A stretch of 64,000 nucleotides of DNA, taken from assembly GCA_013397865.1 (NCBI GenBank), contig VZTI01002583.1, positions 149,512-213,511 on the forward strand, given 5' to 3'. Made by a program: the position numbers and the translations under genes. The notes under the pieces are model-generated. The model was given only the letters and a program-made list of their open reading frames with translations. It ran no database searches and had not been told where the DNA came from. The number at the start of each line of letters is the position of its first letter. Position 1 is the stretch's first letter. The stretch comes from Struthidea cinerea (taxonomy: Eukaryota; Chordata; Aves; Passeriformes; Corcoracidae). Shown in pieces: positions 62,273 through 64,000 of this stretch.

Positions 62273-64000
62273 GGCTGCAGTATTTCTGAGTTTGGACTAG
62301 CACATGGTTCATTAAGTATCTGCAAGGACACCTCCAGGATGTGGCCCCAGCCCTGCTGCAGGGAGGTCCTGCACAGCAGAAGTGCCACTCTGCCTCCTAC
62401 CACCATCAGTCACTTGTCCAAGAGGCACCAGGATCGGCCCTGTCTGATCCTGCTGCCAGCACCAGCTCTGCTCCTGTAACCCAGTGCCCTTCTCCCTTAG
62501 TCAGGAACCTCGGTGGGCTCTGCCGAGCTGGAACTGCAGCAGCTCTGGCAGCACCAGGCAGGCTGGGTACTCCAGCAGCAATGCTGCAAATGGAACCCTA
62601 ACGAGCATTTGGCCTCGTCTGCTTACAGAGCACAATAACTTTCTTTAACCCCAAACCCAGTCAGATCACACCACGCGGGGACACCTTTTGTCCTCCTGAC
62701 TTCTGCAAACCAATCATCGCTTCCAGTGACTTTGACACAACAAACTCCTCTGAGCTCACGTGCTTGACTTCAAAAAGTCAGCCAAGAGCTGCTGTTTGTG
62801 TTAAATTTTGAGGTGGAAGTGCCAAAGGGACACTTCTTCAGCCCCACTCACCCCAACCTGCAGCTCCTGGTCCCCCAGGCCAGTGCCAGTGATGTCCCCT
62901 GAGCCCCTTGGCCACCACAGGCAGCGGGACAGCCTGGCAGAGGAAATCACTGGAAGGGACTGGAGTAGCTGGTATTTGATACTGGGATCGCCTGGGGAAA
63001 TGAATTATGCTCCCAATCAGTTGCTCACCTGTCCTCCAACCTCCCATCCTGAAAGACCAAAGGATTTGTTACATTACAGATTAATTCCTACATCTTCTCC
63101 AATTCCATCACTTTTGCTGTCTGATCTCTTGGGATTTTCTTTTTCCTCCTCCATCTTTGAACCGGCTCCTACTGAACCATCACCCATCAATACCCAACAG
63201 ACATTAAAACATTAGCAGTTTCCAACTCCTGACATTTGATAATGCTTCAAGTGGAAACAAACATTAATTTTAGTCTCACATTTGTTGTTTCTGGTGACTT
63301 TTATGGATGTGCTGCTGGTGCACGACAGCCTGGGGCGGGCTCTGCTCCGGCCCAGCCGCACCAGGACCTTCCCCACGTCGTGACATTCAGAGGGGTCCTT
63401 TGTCACCAGCCTGGACAGCGAGGGGCCAGAGAGACCAGGCTCCTCCCCAGGGACAGTGACACTGAGCTGGGGGCCCAGACACAGCCACCTCCTCAGACTG
63501 CCACAGGATCTCTTCCGAGCGGCCCCACCAGAAGCAGGAACAGCTCTCAAGGCTTTTTTCCTTTTCCCCTTCTTGTGGGATTTTTATTTAGAATTCCCTC
63601 CTTCTGCACAATGGACCCAAGTTAAAGATCCCAGGAATGCCATACACCATTCCTGGGTCCCCTGAGAGTGGGATTTTGGGAGAGGGAGCCCAGTGCAGCA
63701 ACAGAGGTTAAAGCATCATTGCACATCCCTGATTCTTGGCACCCGGTTTTGTATTCCCACTACCACAGGTTTATTCCCATAAACCATTCCTTAGGGTTTT
63801 TCCCAAACTTTTAAAAAAGCAGAACAAAGCCCAATTCACGTCACTTAGCAGCCACATCTCCAGCACAGATGATTTGAAGTCTTGGGATCAAACAGAAAAG
63901 TCCCCCCAAGGCAGGAGGAACATGGCCAGAGATGCTGCCAACAAAAGGTCTCACGAGGTGGCAGACAGAAGTTCCCAAATTCCCAATACTCCACCAAAAT

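Larger units (their letters stand above)
59725..64000 (-). other. RPTOR: RPTOR intron 7, 3' part
   Basis: No segment corresponding to raptor exon 7 (the residues just before IPGRLND) was found, so exon 7 lies beyond 64000 and this intron exceeds 4.2 kb. It holds one CR1 copy at 61470 and the A22 run. Confidence 0.8.

Noticed and set aside
59725..64000. Search for RPTOR exon 7 and earlier exons
   Set aside because: No minus-strand segment encodes the residues expected before IPGRLND (for example an ALRWFCMQ-like stretch), so these exons lie outside the window.
1..64000. tRNA, rRNA, CRISPR, bacterial operon or endogenous retrovirus
   Set aside because: No cloverleaf, spaced repeat array, ribosome-binding-site-led gene cluster or retroviral coding signature was recognised; the sequence is vertebrate intron-exon structure throughout.

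Overview
This window is ordinary vertebrate, almost certainly avian, nuclear DNA. It carries one protein-coding gene: RPTOR (raptor, the substrate-recruiting subunit of mTORC1), on the minus strand. Two lines of evidence point to a bird. There are about 19 CR1 (chicken repeat 1) LINE 3' ends, most with the familiar 'GGTTTGGGTTGGAAGGGACC' end seen in antisense, and the encoded protein is nearly identical to mammalian raptor apart from scattered conservative changes.

Reading the minus strand from high to low coordinates, 27 coding exons run from 59724 to 2988. By comparison with the 34-exon human gene, which I recall from memory, they correspond to exons 8-34. They join in frame with no frameshift or stop. 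Together they encode 1037 complete residues plus the last base of the preceding codon, matching human residues 298-1335 with a one-residue deletion in the linker. The order is: end of the N-terminal RNC/caspase-like domain (exons 8-9), the HEAT/armadillo solenoid (exons 10-18), the phosphorylated linker (exons 18-24), and the C-terminal WD40 propeller (exons 25-34). Exons 1-7 and the promoter lie to the right of the window. A 3' UTR of about 2.2 kb (about 740-2987) ends in a cluster of minus-strand AATAAA signals at 757-780.

Region by region: 1-360 is a G-rich minisatellite cut by the window edge. About 360-740 is GC-rich flank with no supported gene. About 740-2987 is the RPTOR 3' UTR. 2988-9287 holds exons 34-29, with a 16-copy 20-bp minisatellite in intron 29. 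9288-17993 is the largest intron seen here (intron 28). 17994-28413 holds exons 28-22. 28414-38280 holds two long introns around exon 21. 38281-52399 is the exon-dense solenoid region (exons 20-10). 52400-64000 is mostly intron, with exons 9 and 8.

I found no RNA gene, CRISPR array, virus-derived coding region or second protein-coding gene. I do not see a previously undescribed biological system here. The points most worth checking are a CR1 copy whose 5' end lies against the exon 32 splice donor, several AT-rich motif-dense intronic blocks that may be conserved noncoding elements, and the two minisatellites.
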